A stretch of 64,000 bases of DNA from positions 1 to 64,000 of the forward strand of contig NZ_JBMSDZ010000007.1 of assembly GCF_049445995.1 (NCBI RefSeq). Reading direction: 5' to 3'. The DNA comes from Dyella_A sp049445995. Its GTDB lineage: Bacteria; Pseudomonadota; Gammaproteobacteria; Xanthomonadales; Rhodanobacteraceae. This document shows, in pieces, positions 63,437 through 64,000 of the stretch (positions within the stretch are counted from its first letter, which is position 1; the number at the start of each line of letters is the position of its first letter). Position numbers and translations under genes: made by a program. The notes under the pieces are model-generated. The model did no database searches. It saw nothing but the letters and a program-made list of their open reading frames with translations, and was not told where the DNA came from.

Positions 63437-64000
63437 CATGAGCAAGCAATCCCCCATCATCGCCCCGTCCATCCTCTCGGCCGATTTCGCCCGGCTCGGC
63501 GAGGACACCGCCCGGGTGCTCGCCGCCGGCGGCGACTGGGTGCACTTCGACGTGATGGACAACCATTACGTGCCCAACCTCACCATGGGTCCGATGGTGC
63601 TCAAGGCGCTGCGCGACTACGGCATCAGCGCGCACATCGACGTGCATCTGATGGTCAAGCCGGTCGACCGCATCGTGCCGGATTTCGCCAGGGCCGGCGC
63701 CAACTCGATCAGCTTCCATCCGGAAGCCAGCGAGCACGTCGACCGCACCATCGGCCTGATCAAGGAGGCCGGCTGCCAGGCCGGACTCGTGTTCAACCCC
63801 GCCACGCCGCTGAACTGGCTCGACCACGTGCTGGACAAGCTCGATTTCGTGCTGCTGATGTCGGTGAACCCGGGCTTCGGCGGGCAGAAGTTCATTCCTT
63901 CGGCGCTGGACAAGCTGCGCGAGGTGCGCCGGCGTATCGACGACAGCGGCCGGGCGATCCGGCTGGAAGTGGACGGCGGCGTCGGCGCCGACAACATCGG
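63437..64000 (+). CDS. rpe: Ribulose-phosphate 3-epimerase (partial)
   Basis: The first 188 codons; the gene runs off the window. Rpe signatures: IAPSILSADFARLGEDT, VHFDVMDNHYVPNLTMGP, HLMVKPVDRI and VNPGFGGQKFIPS. It interconverts ribulose-5-phosphate and xylulose-5-phosphate in the pentose-phosphate pathway. The start ATG has a weak GAG upstream. Confidence 0.95.

Overview
The window is a very GC-rich, densely coded chromosomal segment that looks like a gammaproteobacterium of the order Xanthomonadales, most likely Rhodanobacteraceae (Rhodanobacter/Dyella-like). This is inferred from gene content: aceE is separated from an aceF-lpd pair, the lipoamide dehydrogenase carries its own lipoyl domain, small lipoproteins of xanthomonad type are present, and short palindromic repeats are abundant. 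No rRNA, tRNA, CRISPR array, transposase, integrase or prophage gene was seen.

Layout. 0.3-9.1 kb: housekeeping genes (lipocalin, DUF938 methyltransferase, NnrU-like protein, HutD/Ves, DinG helicase), a GAF-GAF-GGDEF-EAL protein and a DsbA-like oxidoreductase. 9.4-16.1 kb: a complete four-gene Wadjet type I operon (jetA-jetB-jetC-jetD), the SMC-like anti-plasmid system, followed by a collapsed hipBA toxin-antitoxin locus that still keeps three operator-like palindromes. 16.7-30.9 kb: FAD-dependent oxidoreductase, MFS pump, EF-hand protein, folE, rmuC, two aminotransferases, a metallophosphoesterase, rsgA and a QEGLA-type metalloprotease. 31.0-36.5 kb: maeB and aceE. 36.6-46.3 kb: a glutathione transferase remnant, a GH43 hydrolase with an esterase, an exporter, two lipoproteins, a ferritin-like protein and an alcohol dehydrogenase. 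46.5-50.7 kb: uspA, small exported proteins and several broken genes. 50.9-54.6 kb: aceF-lpd, then cspA. 54.8-64.0 kb: an ohrR remnant, two Y-family polymerases, a permease, purC, cytochrome c, djlA and the start of rpe.

Two themes stand out. First, at least four families of short palindromic DNA elements are scattered through the window. One of about 163 bp (net insertion 165 bp, 55 codons) sits in frame inside two protein-coding genes (hutD and a lipoprotein gene) and is open in several frames on both strands, recalling the protein-inserted Rickettsia palindromic elements. Its ends also coincide with a stop codon elsewhere. Second, small genes are decaying by internal deletion or truncation (hipBA, glutathione transferase, a peroxiredoxin without its catalytic half, a TonB C-terminus, ohrR).

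Metabolically, the pyruvate dehydrogenase complex is split between 33.8-36.5 kb (E1) and 50.9-54.2 kb (E2 and E3), with NADP-malic enzyme next to E1. Genome maintenance is well represented: DinG, RmuC, two Y-family polymerases and Wadjet.
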